Shown here one piece after another: positions 1 to 11,600 of a stretch of DNA of 64,000 nt. The notes beneath the pieces are model-generated. The model did no database searches and had not been told where the DNA came from. It saw only the letters and a program-made list of their open reading frames with translations. The translations under genes were made by a program, and so were the position numbers. Each line of letters opens with the position of its first letter. The first letter of the stretch is position 1. This DNA is from Edaphochlamys debaryana (lineage: Eukaryota > Chlorophyta > Chlorophyceae > Chlamydomonadales), in contig JAEHOE010000154.1 of assembly GCA_016858145.1 (NCBI GenBank), positions 219,521 through 283,520 of the forward strand, in the 5' to 3' direction.

Positions 1-88
1 CGCACAACAGGGACCTTTGCGGGGTTGGTGCAACCCACTGCGCACCTAACCCTGAGTTCTGCAATCCCCCCATCACCACCACACGCAG

Positions 89-2445
89 CTTACAGCGGCG
101 GGGCCCTGGCGCCCACCCCTCTGGCGCCGGAGCCGCCCATGAACCTGCCCAGCCCGCAAGGGCCGGGCCCACGTGCGGCTCGCCTAGGCGTGGCCATTGC
201 TGCGACCCGCACGCCCCGCTTCGGAGCCGTCAGCTGCCCCGACCATGAATACACAGCGGGCTCCTCTCCGCCCGCCTCCTCCATCTACAGCCTCGCAGCG
301 CCATCCTCGTCCGCCCTCCCTGGCAGCCCCCCCTCCGCCTCCGCCTCCGCCTCCGCCGTCAGCCCCGTCTCCTCCGCCGCCAGTCCCGGCGGCGCCGCTG
401 CCGGTGCCAATGCCTCGCCCTGGACTGCCGCTGCCACGCCTGCGAGTGCCTGGGCCGGCGCCTCGGCCTCGCCACGCGGCCCTCAGCGCGCGCCGAGCCG
501 GCTCGGGTTGTACGTGGGCATAACCGCCAACCCCGGGGAAGGTAGTCCTTCGGGAACCTTCTACCGCTCCCACACAGGCTCGGGCTCCGTCCCTGCTGCG
601 GTCGGCATTGCCCGGGCGCCGTCCGCCGCGGCGTCCGGGGACGCAGGGTTCGTGGAGGACGCGCCCGTGCCCGTGCTGCGCATGCGGAGCGTCACGGGGC
701 CCGTGCCAGGCCCAGCGCTGGGCCTGGCCAGGCCCAGCCTCACCCGCGGAGCCACGCCTGCCGGGGGCAGTCCTGCCGGCCTCAGCCCCGGCTCGCCAGT
801 CCCCGGAAATGGCTCAATGTCGGGGGCCGCGAACGGGAACGGTGCGACAAGGGCCATGCTGCAGCCCGGCGTGACGACGGGTGGTGGCCGGCTGCGGCGG
901 AGCGTGGACATGCCGGGCAAGAACCCCTGGGGCCCGCCGGGCGGCGCGGCGGCTGACGGCTACATGCCCGCGGTGCTGCACGCCCGCGCGAGTGAGACGT
1001 CTGGCTACCCCAACCTGCGCTCCCCGGGGCCGACCGGCAGTGGGGATGACATCGGAACTGGCAGCTTTGCTCTGACGGGCGGCTCCAGCTCGGGTTGCGG
1101 CGGCTACCAGCGGCGCGCGTCGGGGGTGTCCGGCTCACCCGGGCTCGCCAGCCCCGTCAGCTCCGCGTCCCAGGTCAACACTCTGTTCGTGACCGGTACC
1201 GGCGACCTGTACTGCGCGCTCACTCACTTTGAGGACGCCAACACCCACAGCTCACCGCAGGTGGGCCGGGCGAACCGGGGCGGGGCGTCGCAGGGCACAG
1301 AGCTGTCGTGCCTTAGCCGTTGGCCTGCTCTCGGCTTGAGTCATGTACATTGACCGCTGCCAAATCGCGGCCTTTGCTTCCGTAGGTGCCCGACTTCCCC
1401 ACCGCGGCCCCACCGGTGCGGTCCGGAAGTAGCACGTGTGTGGTGGGCGGCGGAGCGGGCGCCGACGGCCTCGTGCCTTCCCTGGGCGGCTTGGGGTCGC
1501 GCCTGGCGCGGGCGCTGTCCCGCTCCCGGTCGCCCTCGCTGCGGGGCCGCAGCATGACCAGCCTCAGCGCGGCACCGCCCGAAGGCCGAGCGGTGGGTGC
1601 CCAAGGCAATCCAATCAGCGGGTGGCTAAAGTGTTGGTAGGACTGAACTGGAGGGTTGGCACTGCAGGGGACAGGGCGGCAGCCCCTCGGCAGCCCCTCG
1701 GTCCCCCCTGCTGCCCGTCTTTCCACCGCGCAATTCACCTCTTCCCCGCCCCTTCCCCGCCCCTTCCCCGCCCCTTCCCGCCCCTTCCTGCAGCCCACGG
1801 CCTACACGGCCGACACGACCAGCCGCGCGTCCACCCCCTCCGCGGCCGCGCGCCCCGACTCGTCCGGCTCCCAGTCCTTCCTCAACCCCGACCCCGCCGC
1901 CTTCCCGCTCCGCCCCGGCAGCAGCGCCGCCAACTCCCGCCCCGCCTCCCCCATGCGAGGCCGCTCCGCCAGGGCCTCGGCCCTGGTGCAGGCGTTGGCG
2001 GCGACGCAGTCGGGGCTGGGCGCGGGCGTGGGCGCGGGCTCGGCGGCGCCCAGCCCGGCCCCCAGCTCCGGCTCACGAGCCCGCAGCCGAGGCGGCGGCC
2101 TTCCCACTCTGGTGCGTGCCGCCGGGTGTTGCTTGGGTCGTTGGGTGTTGGCGGCTGGTGTGGGCTGTGGGGTGCATTGCGTGGGGCGTCTAGGTGGCTG
2201 GGGTGCGTGGAGCGCACAGGGTCGCCTGACGGGGCTGTGCTGCGGTGCAAGCAAGGCACCCTCACCGGGCAAACTAACGTCGCCCTCGTGGCCCCCCTCC
2301 TCCGACGCCCATCCCACCCCCGCAGGGCGCCGTGGCTTCCGAACTGGCCTACCCCCGCAGCCCCGTGGGGCCCCCCTCGCCTGTGCGCAGCTCCGGCGGC
2401 GGAAGTTCAAACGTCATTGAGCGACTCAAGGGCTTGCTGCGCTAG
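89..2445 (+). CDS. 3' part of a Ser/Pro/Ala-rich protein, function unknown (5' end outside window)
   Basis: Four exons fit one frame: 89-1260, 1386-1592, 1794-2111 and 2326-2445, ending in TAG. The first exon probably starts after the AG at 87-88, which follows a C-rich tract, but it could extend further left. The product is low-complexity, rich in Ser, Pro, Ala and Gly, with many SP/RS-type sites such as RSRSPSLRG that would suit phosphorylation. The only less repetitive pieces are TGTGDLYCALTHFEDAN near the end of the first exon and a C-terminal VIERLKGLLR that could form a short amphipathic helix. No catalytic motif or known domain is visible, so no function is assigned. The frame closes at all three introns, which supports it being a real gene; the fragment encodes about 600 residues. 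Confidence 0.6.
1739..1793 (+). repeat. Short CCCCTTCCCCG tandem repeat forming an intron polypyrimidine tract
   Basis: About five imperfect copies of a CCCGCCCCTTCC-type word run directly into the CAG acceptor of the exon at 1794. The repeat therefore serves as the polypyrimidine tract of that intron. Confidence 0.6.
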
Positions 2446-2890
2446 AGATCAGGCGCTTGGGCGCCAGCCAGTCAGACCACGGCCTGTTGTTGGCTTTCAC
2501 CGGCGGAGGTAGGTACCATGTATCGTGGCCGGCTAGAGGGCCGGCGGTAGGATCGGAGGAATCGGAGCAATAACTGGCAAGCGCGAGGGCGCGACGCAGC
2601 CAATCGGTTGCGAAGCATCCAGAGTCTGTTGGGGCGGGCCCGGGGCGGCTGCGCTGGAGGCTGGCTTGAACGCGCCAGGGGACCGCGGCGCGTCAGACTG
2701 CGCTGCGCTCTGTCAAAGGCGTTGGACGCGTGCTTTGCTGGCGGGCGCAGCAAGCGCCTGCTTTCTTGGGGTGCGTGATGCTGCAGCGCTGCCTCCGGTC
2801 GAGCTACCCACTGAAGCCGCAGGAAGCAGGCAGGCTCTGGAGGCTGTGGCAGAGCTGCAGAATAAAGAGAGGGTAGCTTAGTTTCGCTGG

Positions 2891-2906
2891 CCGATACCGG
2901 TATCGG
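2891..2906. repeat. Perfect 16 bp palindrome
   Basis: CCGATACCGGTATCGG equals its own reverse complement. It lies about 450 bp after the stop codon of the upstream gene. It could be a dimeric protein site or a chance event; nothing else indicates a function. Confidence 0.5.
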
Positions 2907-5448
2907 TACGGGCTCTCAGAACCGCTGGGTCCCTGGATACCCTTGCTTCACTCCCCCTGGCGGGTTATGCTAGGGCCCGCCGCTTGCGCTGACGAAAGCA
3001 TGTGGCCCCACGTACAAGCAACACATGGACCGTGACACCAATTGATGTGGGCTTCCTTTCCTGAAATGACTAAAATGACCATGCCCAGGCGCCATGTGCT
3101 GCGCCCAGGTGGCTTGCAAGTTGGCATTTAGGTGACGTGCAGGGTTGCGTTGCCCCTGCTGCTGGTATTGATGTGATTGCTGCTGGGACGAGTAATGGCT
3201 CTGTCCTGATTGATGATCCTGTCCTGACTCTTCATTGATGGGCACCGTGCGAAATGTCGCGCCGCTTTTACGCTCCTTGCTTCATGTGCATTTCATGTGA
3301 TCACGATACGGTTGGGGATGGTGGGTGGCGGTTTCGCGTGAAGGGACTGGAGGTTACGTGCCTTGCTTTGCTGGACGGGGTTGGCGCTGGCTTATCGAGC
3401 AAACTTGTGCCGATTGCCGATTGAGTTGTATCTTGCTGACTTCGCCGCTGCGCTAACTGTTATGTCGTAGATGCCGTCCAGAAATCCATTGGGCCCTAGC
3501 AGGAATCATCCGGCTTACCGTTCGTGTTGCAGGGGTGCATTCCTCTTTGGAGCCTTGATTGTGGGCTGCAAGGTGCCTTCATGCCTCTGCTTACGCTTAG
3601 CGAGGGTTGCTAACCATGGGGCTCGTGCCTCTGGTTCTGGCCTGTATTAGGCACTGCCACGGGGTGGGGCTTGGTGGTGATGTGAGGATAGTGGGCCTGG
3701 CCCTGCCTGCTCGTCAAGAGCTTCAAAGCAGGGCGAGGGTGGCGGGGTGACAACTCGATGTGCGAAACGCTGAAGCACTTTGTTGTTATTACTGTCAGAA
3801 AGCGATGATCAATGCCGTGCGTGTCATCTGGCAGCAGGGGCAGCTATGGAGATTGTATGGTAGTTGAAACGCCGTGGGGGTTAGGCCAAAGGTGCGCTCG
3901 GGGAAGGATGTACGGCGTGGGAACGTGCGTGACTGATGTGTTGCCAGGGAGACTGTGAGGCCGGCGCCGAGGAGGCGTTGAGGTTTTACCTTCAAGGTAT
4001 CCTGGGGGTAGCTGCAGCGGGGTTCGTTTTCCATTTCCATGGTGTGTCCGTGTCTTCATTGTGGGTGGCCACGCGGACAGTTGGCAGGGTCAGCGCCGGA
4101 CAGGCGCGTGACCAGAAGGACCAGGCTGGGCGGGGTCTTGTTTCGATGGACGCGTGTGGGGCCAAGGTTGTGGGTTGGGGTAATAACGGGAGGATGCGGG
4201 CTTCGCCTCGCCCGATGTGAGTGGAAGCCTGACAGGCACCCGTGTGGGTCCCGGGGAAGCAGCGAGCGTTGCGCTTGCGTGCCTAAGCATAGGTAAGCCG
4301 TCGTCTGCAGCCTTGAGCCAAGGCATAGAACTGGCGTGGAATTTGGTAAGGTGACTGGTGACACTCGATTCACCCGCCCTGGAGCTGCCGTCCCGCATGT
4401 CTGACCGGTGTGCGAACATGCGGCACCCGTGCAGTACTTGTACGCTGTGACTCGCCTCTTGGTGGCTCTTGGTTGCCGTAGGCACGTTTTGGTACATGGG
4501 CTGAGCACGGCTGGCGTGGTGGATGCCGGGAGGTTGGCTGCTTCAAGTCAACCCAACTTTGGCCCAGGGCCCGCATGGGAGTTCACGGCTGATGCCCTTG
4601 TCCGTCCGGGTAACAACAACGACTATGCCCAGAAAGAGCGGGGCTTGCCCCCCGCTTGCCCAGGGGTGCCCGGACTGCCCGCCACGGGTGCCCGCCCTGG
4701 GCTTGCCCGCCCTTGGCGCTGGCCCCCGCTTGGCGGGGTGGCAAACTGTCCAGCATGAGGACCGCAGCGGGCGCAGCCGCATATATTTCGGTGGCCGGCA
4801 GTCCCCTGACTCTCGTCCTGCGGCATGCTAGCAATTCGAGAGCTGCATGTGACCCTGCGCTGGCTCTTGAGCGCCAGGCGTAGGGAGACCTCCTTGTACA
4901 CATTTGCGCCTGTACTGAGTTTGCCTCCAAATCTCCAATAGATTGCACCGCCCACGAAGCTTGAGTCGCGTGTGGGTCGCTGGGAGGGGCCAAGGGGTAG
5001 AGCGGAGGATGGCGGGAACGGGGGGCTATGTGACTCATGGGGCTGATGATGGGCCTTCGGCAGCCGCTGGCAGGCAGTATGTACCGTACTCGCCAGGTCG
5101 CGTGCGTTGTGAGCAAGCACACTCATACCCTGGGCTCTCTGCAATCATTCAAAGCCCCATGTGCAGCCCGCAGGTCCCAGACAGCCAAGTCGCAGGCGAC
5201 ATCTCTTAACGTAATAAGGGCGACGGTCTCCCCGTGCGTCCCGGTCCGACGCCCCCTTGGAGTTGTCAGTGAATGCACAAACACACATTTAACAATAGTC
5301 GCTGAGAAACTCGCGTTCTTGGCCTCTGGCCGGTCTTCCGCCGTTTGCCGATCGGGAGTTCGTCAGGGGTGACGCGCGCTCCGAGGATACTCTCCCAACA
5401 TGTATAGCTAGCCTAATGTATGAATACACAGTAAAACATCATCAGCTT

Positions 5449-5463
5449 GGTACCGGTACCGGT
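5449..5463. repeat. Overlapping 12 bp palindromes (GGTACCGGTACC / ACCGGTACCGGT)
   Basis: Two overlapping perfect palindromes built on an alternating GGTACC/ACCGGT core lie about 190 bp upstream of the start codon of the giant PAS gene. A regulatory role is possible but not shown. Confidence 0.4.
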
Positions 5464-5651
5464 CTTTTCATATTGCTCGGCGGTCCACTCGGGCCACTCG
5501 GAGACCGCCTTGTGACAAGCGAGCAACATGTTTTAGCTACATACGCCAACTGGACTATGAGTCGACTGGTAGACAGCACGCACGGACCGAGTGGGCCGAG
5601 TCGCGAGTGACAGCTCAAAGCGGCGTAACCTTTTGAGCAACACAGACGCTA

Positions 5652-8600
5652 ATGGACAAGGACAGGGAAAATGACGATGCCAGCAGCCAGCGGAGTGGTG
5701 GCACCACCGGGACATCGGGCGCAGGTTCTGAGACTGCTAGCTCGCAGAAGAGCGACAACAAGTTTCTCAAGCGACGGTGAGTCCTACATGAGCTGAGGCC
5801 TGGGCTCGCACGATGAACCTGGGGGGCGAGACGTGTGTGGGGAACTGAGTTGCAGGTGCCGGTTTGCGCACGATGTAGGCTACGGCACAAAGCCGGACCT
5901 TGACAGTACCTGCCTCTCACGCACGTAATACATGTAGCCACATAGCACCGCCACTACGGGTCAGCGTCTACTGTCGGGCCAGGCCGCGGCCGACTGACCT
6001 GGAGGGGCACCGGGGTCCAGGGAAGACGTGGAGCGCGTGAGCCCTGCGGGGTGCTGGCTGGCCTGGGGAAGCGCGGCAGTACGGGGGGCGTAGGCAGCAC
6101 CTCGCAGACAGCCACACCGCATCAACAGGCGGCCGCAGGTATTGGCACGCGCGCGAGCTTGGAGAGGGTGCACCGCTACACCGGGGCTGCAGCTAGTAAC
6201 GGCAGCCCCACAGGCGGGGGGGGGTGCGGTGCGTGCCCTGGGGCGCCTCCGGCTGTGGGTGACGCGCCCACGTGCGCCCAGCCCCAGCCTCCCGTACTGT
6301 GAGAGGTGATGGCAGTCAATGGTTTATGAGCTTGGGAGTGGCAGGCAGGATAAGACAGCGCCCGTATCGGCGGGGCAGGAGGGCCCTATCTATCGGCTGA
6401 TCCACAGCTCCTAGCGAGCCTTGTACCCGCAAGACTCCGCCATCATGGTCCCACCGTCCGAACAGGCCTGGCGCGCCCTGCGCAGACATGTCACTGGATG
6501 CCCTGTTTCTTGACCCTATCTCCTCCCGCGCCCACCCCACGTGCTTAGGGACCGCTCGCATGACCATGACGACGAGGGGGACCTACTGGACCGGCAGCGG
6601 AACATCCAGGATGGCATATTCGCATGTGGGTCGGCTGCTGGCTCGGAGGCCGGGGAGGCGACCCTGGGAGACACAGCGGGAGGGCGCACGGCGACAACTC
6701 CGAGGCCGGGCATGCAGTTGAAGGGGGGTTGAAGAGCTGAGTGGCTGGCCTCCCGCCCCGCCCTCCGGTGGCGTCGCAGGCATGTACACGCTGGTGCGGC
6801 AGTCGGCGCTGTCCTCGTGGAAATTCGCGGTGCTCAAGATCGTGCTGGAGTTCCTGGTGGGGGCTGCTGGATGGGGGCGGGGGGCGGGCTGGTGTGTTTT
6901 GGACGCTGTGCGTGCTTGGGTGCAGCAAGGGCCGGGCTGGGATGTGGAGGCAGGCGGGGCTGTGATGCCCCGCTTCTCAGTCTGGCACTTGCTGGAGACC
7001 GGCACGCATTCACGCTCGTGGGCAAGCCGTCAGCACGTGGTGCGTGTGGCTTACAGCCCCGCACGCCTGCTTCAGCCCCTGCCTGTCGTCCCGCTCTCGT
7101 CCACCCTCCAATCCCGGCAGATGTTCTTCATAGTTACCTTCAACACACAGAACCCCCACTGGGAGATCAACACCAGCAACCCTGTGTGGCAGGTGGGCGG
7201 CGGTGGCTCGATGAGGGATGCCGAGCCTTTGGCAGGGGGGCCGCATGTGAGGTAGGCCAGGGGACTGCCAACCGCGCGTCCTCACTGGCTCCCGCACCAC
7301 CATGGCAGGTTATTCGGTGGACGGTGTGGCGCTCTCCCGTGGCCCGGCTTTACGGGTACGACACGTACATCATCGTACTGTACGTCATGGAGGCGCTGGT
7401 CCTGATGGCGCTGCTCGGGCTCCTGTGGCTAACCATGGCAATGCGCAAGCAAGAGCAGTCGAAGGGCCTCCGGATCGCGGCGCTGTGCCTCTACGTGGTA
7501 TACGACATTATGTTCATGGTGGGAACGGACGTGGTTTGGGCTGAAAGGGGAAAGAGGAGAGGGGTAGGGAGGGGCAGGGAGGGGCAGGAGGGGATGAAAG
7601 GCTAGGGAAAGGGAAGGGACGGAGCAAAGAGGTTAAGCGCCCGGGGTCGTGAGGGGGACACGAGGCAAGGGGAGGCGGGGCACTAATTATAGGCGAAGTA
7701 GAGTGGGAAGAAGATGAGAGGGGTGAGAGAGGAAGGTACAAAAGGAAGGAGGCTGGGGAGGGAGGGAGCGTGAGTGTCAAGGGGGCGCGTGGAGGCGACC
7801 CTATGCGCTATAACCAGTGGGTAAGGAACACTCAGTGGTGAAGGTGGGAGGGTGGAAAGGTAGGATGCGCGGCGGCGGGTTGCATGAGCGCCTGACACGG
7901 ATTGCACCTCCCTGCCGCAGATGTGCTACGCGTCTTTTTTCGAGTAAGCGCTCGGGGCAGAGCCTCAGGGGGGACAGGGCGCCAGCAGGCGCCAAAGGCA
8001 GGATGGAGCATGGCGGACTGGACACTTTGGATGAGCTTGAGCAGGGGAGTGGATAGCGCCCGGCCTGCTGACCGCCGGCCAAGAGTTGTTCCTCTACTTG
8101 CCTTGTGCCCTGCTGCATGAAGCAAGGGGCCTGCTGACAGCTTACCACCTCCCCCCCCTCCACAGCTACTTCGTCTTCACGGCCGACTGCGCATTCACAA
8201 CCTCCAGTGACCAGCACCACATGTACTTCGAGGGAGTCAGTGAGTGGGACTCGGAGCCACCGTGCATGGCGTGCCCAGCCCAGCAACAGGGCCAAGACCC
8301 AGGGGTTGGGATGGGGGTTCTGGTGGATGGGATCGGTGGCACGCACGGCACAGCCGGTCCAATCCGATGGCTCCCCGTTCTTCTTACATTGCTTGTGGGG
8401 TATCCATACACATGTAGAAGGTTGATGGGGACCTTAACGTGGTCGGCGCGGACTTGCTCGGAAGCAAGGTTTCGCGCAGCAGACTTCAACGCACAAATGA
8501 GCTGCCAATGAGTGGTTGTTGTAAAGAGACACCGTAGAAGTCACCGACGCGCTTTTTGTGCGACCTGGCGAGGACATACCAGAATGCAGCGAAAGTCCGG

Positions 8601-11600
8601 CCACACCGAGCGGTGTGCTGCACCCTTGTCGTTTATGAAGCACTAGCACCAGCGTAATTCGCTATCAATTTGCTTCGGGGCCCCTTCTGAACAGCCCCTC
8701 CACCCCCCGCCTCTACCCCGTCGCCTCCAACCCCTGCACCCCCCTTTCCGCCGGGCCCTCCCTTGCCCACCAGAATGCCTGCAGATGCCCCACCTGATGC
8801 ACATGGCGATTGCGCTGCTCGCAGCAGCCGTCTTCCTGTGCATCACTGCGCTCATGGCGAGTAGTCCAAGGGGCGGTGGGGGCGCACACGTCGGCGGTGC
8901 TGGGGGGTTGACTGTTCAGTCCTGCCGCCTGGGTCCTACCCCTGGTTCCCGCCCCTCCTCACCCCCACCCGGCCCAATCCAACTGAGCCGTTGCCCATGA
9001 CACAACCCGGCCCCTTCCCTTCAACCTCTCACCCCAACTGCACGCATGCGCAGGTGATTGCCAGCAGCGACCTGAACCCCGTGTCCATGGGCTTCCTGGC
9101 CTCACCGGCGGTGTACCCCCGCCTCAAGATCCTGGGGGCCAAGGCGGTGTACGTCACCTCGGCGGCCTGCCTCGAGGCCATCCCCAACATCCAGTGCGTG
9201 GTCAGCTGCATCTGCGTCGTACTCATCACCTGGTGGAACTTCAGGACGGTGCGTGGGTGCGGGGGCGGGTTGCAGCAGAACGATGCCGGTACAGCACGAT
9301 CTGTGTCCTGCTGTACATCCGCAGATGCCCTTCTACCGCAACATCGTCAACATAGTGTGGAGCTCCAACTGGGTGGGGGTGCTGTACGCGGCCATCATTC
9401 TGTGCATCCTCGTGTTCCAGAAGGACCACGATGAGGTTGTGCAAGAGCAGTACACGAATGTGCGTACGGCAGGGGGGTGGGCGGCTGGGGAAGGGACACG
9501 TGTGTATGCGTTAGGCTGCGCGCATCCTCGGGATCACTGCCACCGGCCCACTCTTGCACTAATTGGAAACCCCGGCCGCCCAATGTGATGTGGTGGCACA
9601 CGCAGTACGTGCTGTACGGCATCTTCCCCGTGGTGATCGGATCCTGGGCGGTGGTGGGGCTGCACATCTGGTGGCGCATGCGACCCGCTCAGAAGTTCAA
9701 GGACCTCGAGCCAAACACCAAGCTGGGCAAGGTACGTGCTCATAATCAACAATCCAATCCGTGCGTGCGTCGCTTAGATAGAGGGCTGACCTATGCTGCC
9801 TCCTCCTAGTAAGCGCGTGGCGTGGTGAGCCCAAGAGGTGCCGCAGCATCTTTGGGAAGGCACGATACGGCCGGATCCATGTACACGTAGTCTGCCCTCT
9901 CGCTTGCTGAGTCAGTCCACCCGTGTGCACGGCTTGCTCGGTCTCGTTCCCTCCGGTCTCGGTCCCCCCATGCTCCGCGCAGGGATACGCTGTGCCGTGT
10001 CATGCCCGCCCACCCCCGCCCCTGCACGTGCCCGCGCCCGTGCCCCCCTCTCCTCCCGCACCCCTCCCCCCTAGATCCACAAGTTTGAATCGGCCGCTGA
10101 CGTGGAGGTTCTGGCGCGCGTGATGAGGCACTTCGATGAGGACGGACTGGTGACGGAGTCCGCGGCGGCGCTGGGCGAGGTGGTGATTAAGGCGGGGCTG
10201 CAGGCCTTCCCCGACTCGGCACCGCTCACCATCCTCTTCTCAAACTTCCTCTTGGAGGTACCGTGTGGGGCCGTAGGGCGCGGGACGTGGGGTGGCTTGG
10301 GGTGGCGTGGGGTGGCGTGGCGTGGGGAGGGTCAGAGACAGGGAGAGCTCAAGCGAGCAGTTGATCAGGGAAGCACACTTGCGCGGCAGCTGACGTGTCC
10401 TCGCCTGCCATGCTCCTCCATGACTCACCAGGTCCGGAAAGACGGCCCCGCTAGTCGCACGCAGCTGCAGATTGCTTCACGCCGGCAGCCGGGATTTGTG
10501 GAGCGATACCAGGTGAGGCGCTTGGCCCTTTCTCGTGCGGGGGGCACTGCCCTGGGTCAGGGTCAAGGTGGCACCTCAGCGATTCCGCAGAGTGCTGCCC
10601 TACGTTTGCAAAACGCACAGCCGGTCACCCCTCTTCCCCGAAACACAACTCACCAACCGTGCAAGCACCCCCCCAAACACGTGCCTCTCCGCCCCCAGAT
10701 CTTCTGCACCAACGAGGCCTCCAAGCGGCTCAAGGACAGCCAGGAGGGCGGCATGGACCTGCAGGCCTACATCGAGTTCAAGCGCAACTACAGGTGAGCG
10801 CCCGGCAGCGGCACGCCGCCATCGGCCCACCCACACTCTTGCACCGGCCTCACTTCGTATCCGCCTACTTCTGAGCCCCTGGGCCGCTGAGGCCTGGAAG
10901 TATAGTCCTTGACGCTTCAACGCCCCGCGCTAGCGCCCCGCGTCAGCGCTGACGCCACGTTGACACCTTCCTGTACCTGTTCCTGTACCGGCGCCCGTAC
11001 CTCCCCTGCAGGGCCGCCCTCCGTGTGCACAAGGAGGCGCTGATGCTGCAGACGCACCTGTGGGAGCTGTGCCTCAAGCCCCGGCTCAAGGTGACCGACA
11101 TCGACTCCGCAATGAACGCCGTGGAGGCGGCGGCGGGCCGGGCGCACCAGGTGTACAAGAGGTGCGTGGGCCGGGGCCGGGGCCGCAGGAACCTACCGTT
11201 GTGGGCGGGCAGTCCGCCAGCAGGCGCGCGTACGGCAGTACGTGTACGGGCAGCATGCGGCCGCCATACATCTGGACGCAGCTAAACGGACGCAGGGTAT
11301 TATAATTCCTTTTGACAGCACGCCGCTGACGTGACGCACGGTGCCTTGGCGCTCGCTCGCCCCCAGGGTCTTGGAGCGCTACCCCACCAATGGCAAGCTA
11401 CTCCGTTGCTACGGCAAGTTCCTGGAGGATATACGGCACGACCCCGTGGGCGCGGCACGTGTGTACGGCGAGGCCAACCGCAACGGCGGCGCCGAGGCGC
11501 TCCTGGCCCTGAACCTGGACATGACGGCGGGGGTGCAGGGGGCGGGGTCGCGCCCCGACTTCCTCACCTCCATGAGCCTGGAGGACCCCGTCATAGGTAG

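Larger units (their letters stand above)
2446..5651. other. Intergenic: 3' UTR of the first gene and upstream region of the TmcB-like gene
   Basis: I see no supported gene in these 3.2 kb. It presumably holds the 3' UTR of the Ser/Pro-rich gene and the promoter and 5' UTR of the gene starting at 5652. No TGTAA word was found shortly after 2445. Visible structure includes a perfect 16 bp palindrome at 2891-2906, GC-rich repeated GCTTGCCC/CCCGCC words at 4645-4745, and overlapping 12 bp palindromes at 5449-5463. The short ORFs on both strands here lack Chlamydomonas-like coding composition or a splice context. Confidence 0.5.

Noticed and set aside
2859..2864. AATAAA as a polyadenylation signal for the first gene
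   Set aside because: Chlamydomonadales use TGTAA; a lone AATAAA is not evidence.
2970..3245. 91-codon minus-strand Gln/Ser-rich frame
   Set aside because: Its Gln-rich tract comes from simple GCTGCTG-like DNA in a probable UTR, with no other support.
5400..5600. Possible miniature inverted-repeat element upstream of the TmcB-like gene
   Set aside because: Matching words (AAAACAT and CGGNCCACTCGGNCC) occur on both sides, but in non-nested order, so they do not form one hairpin.
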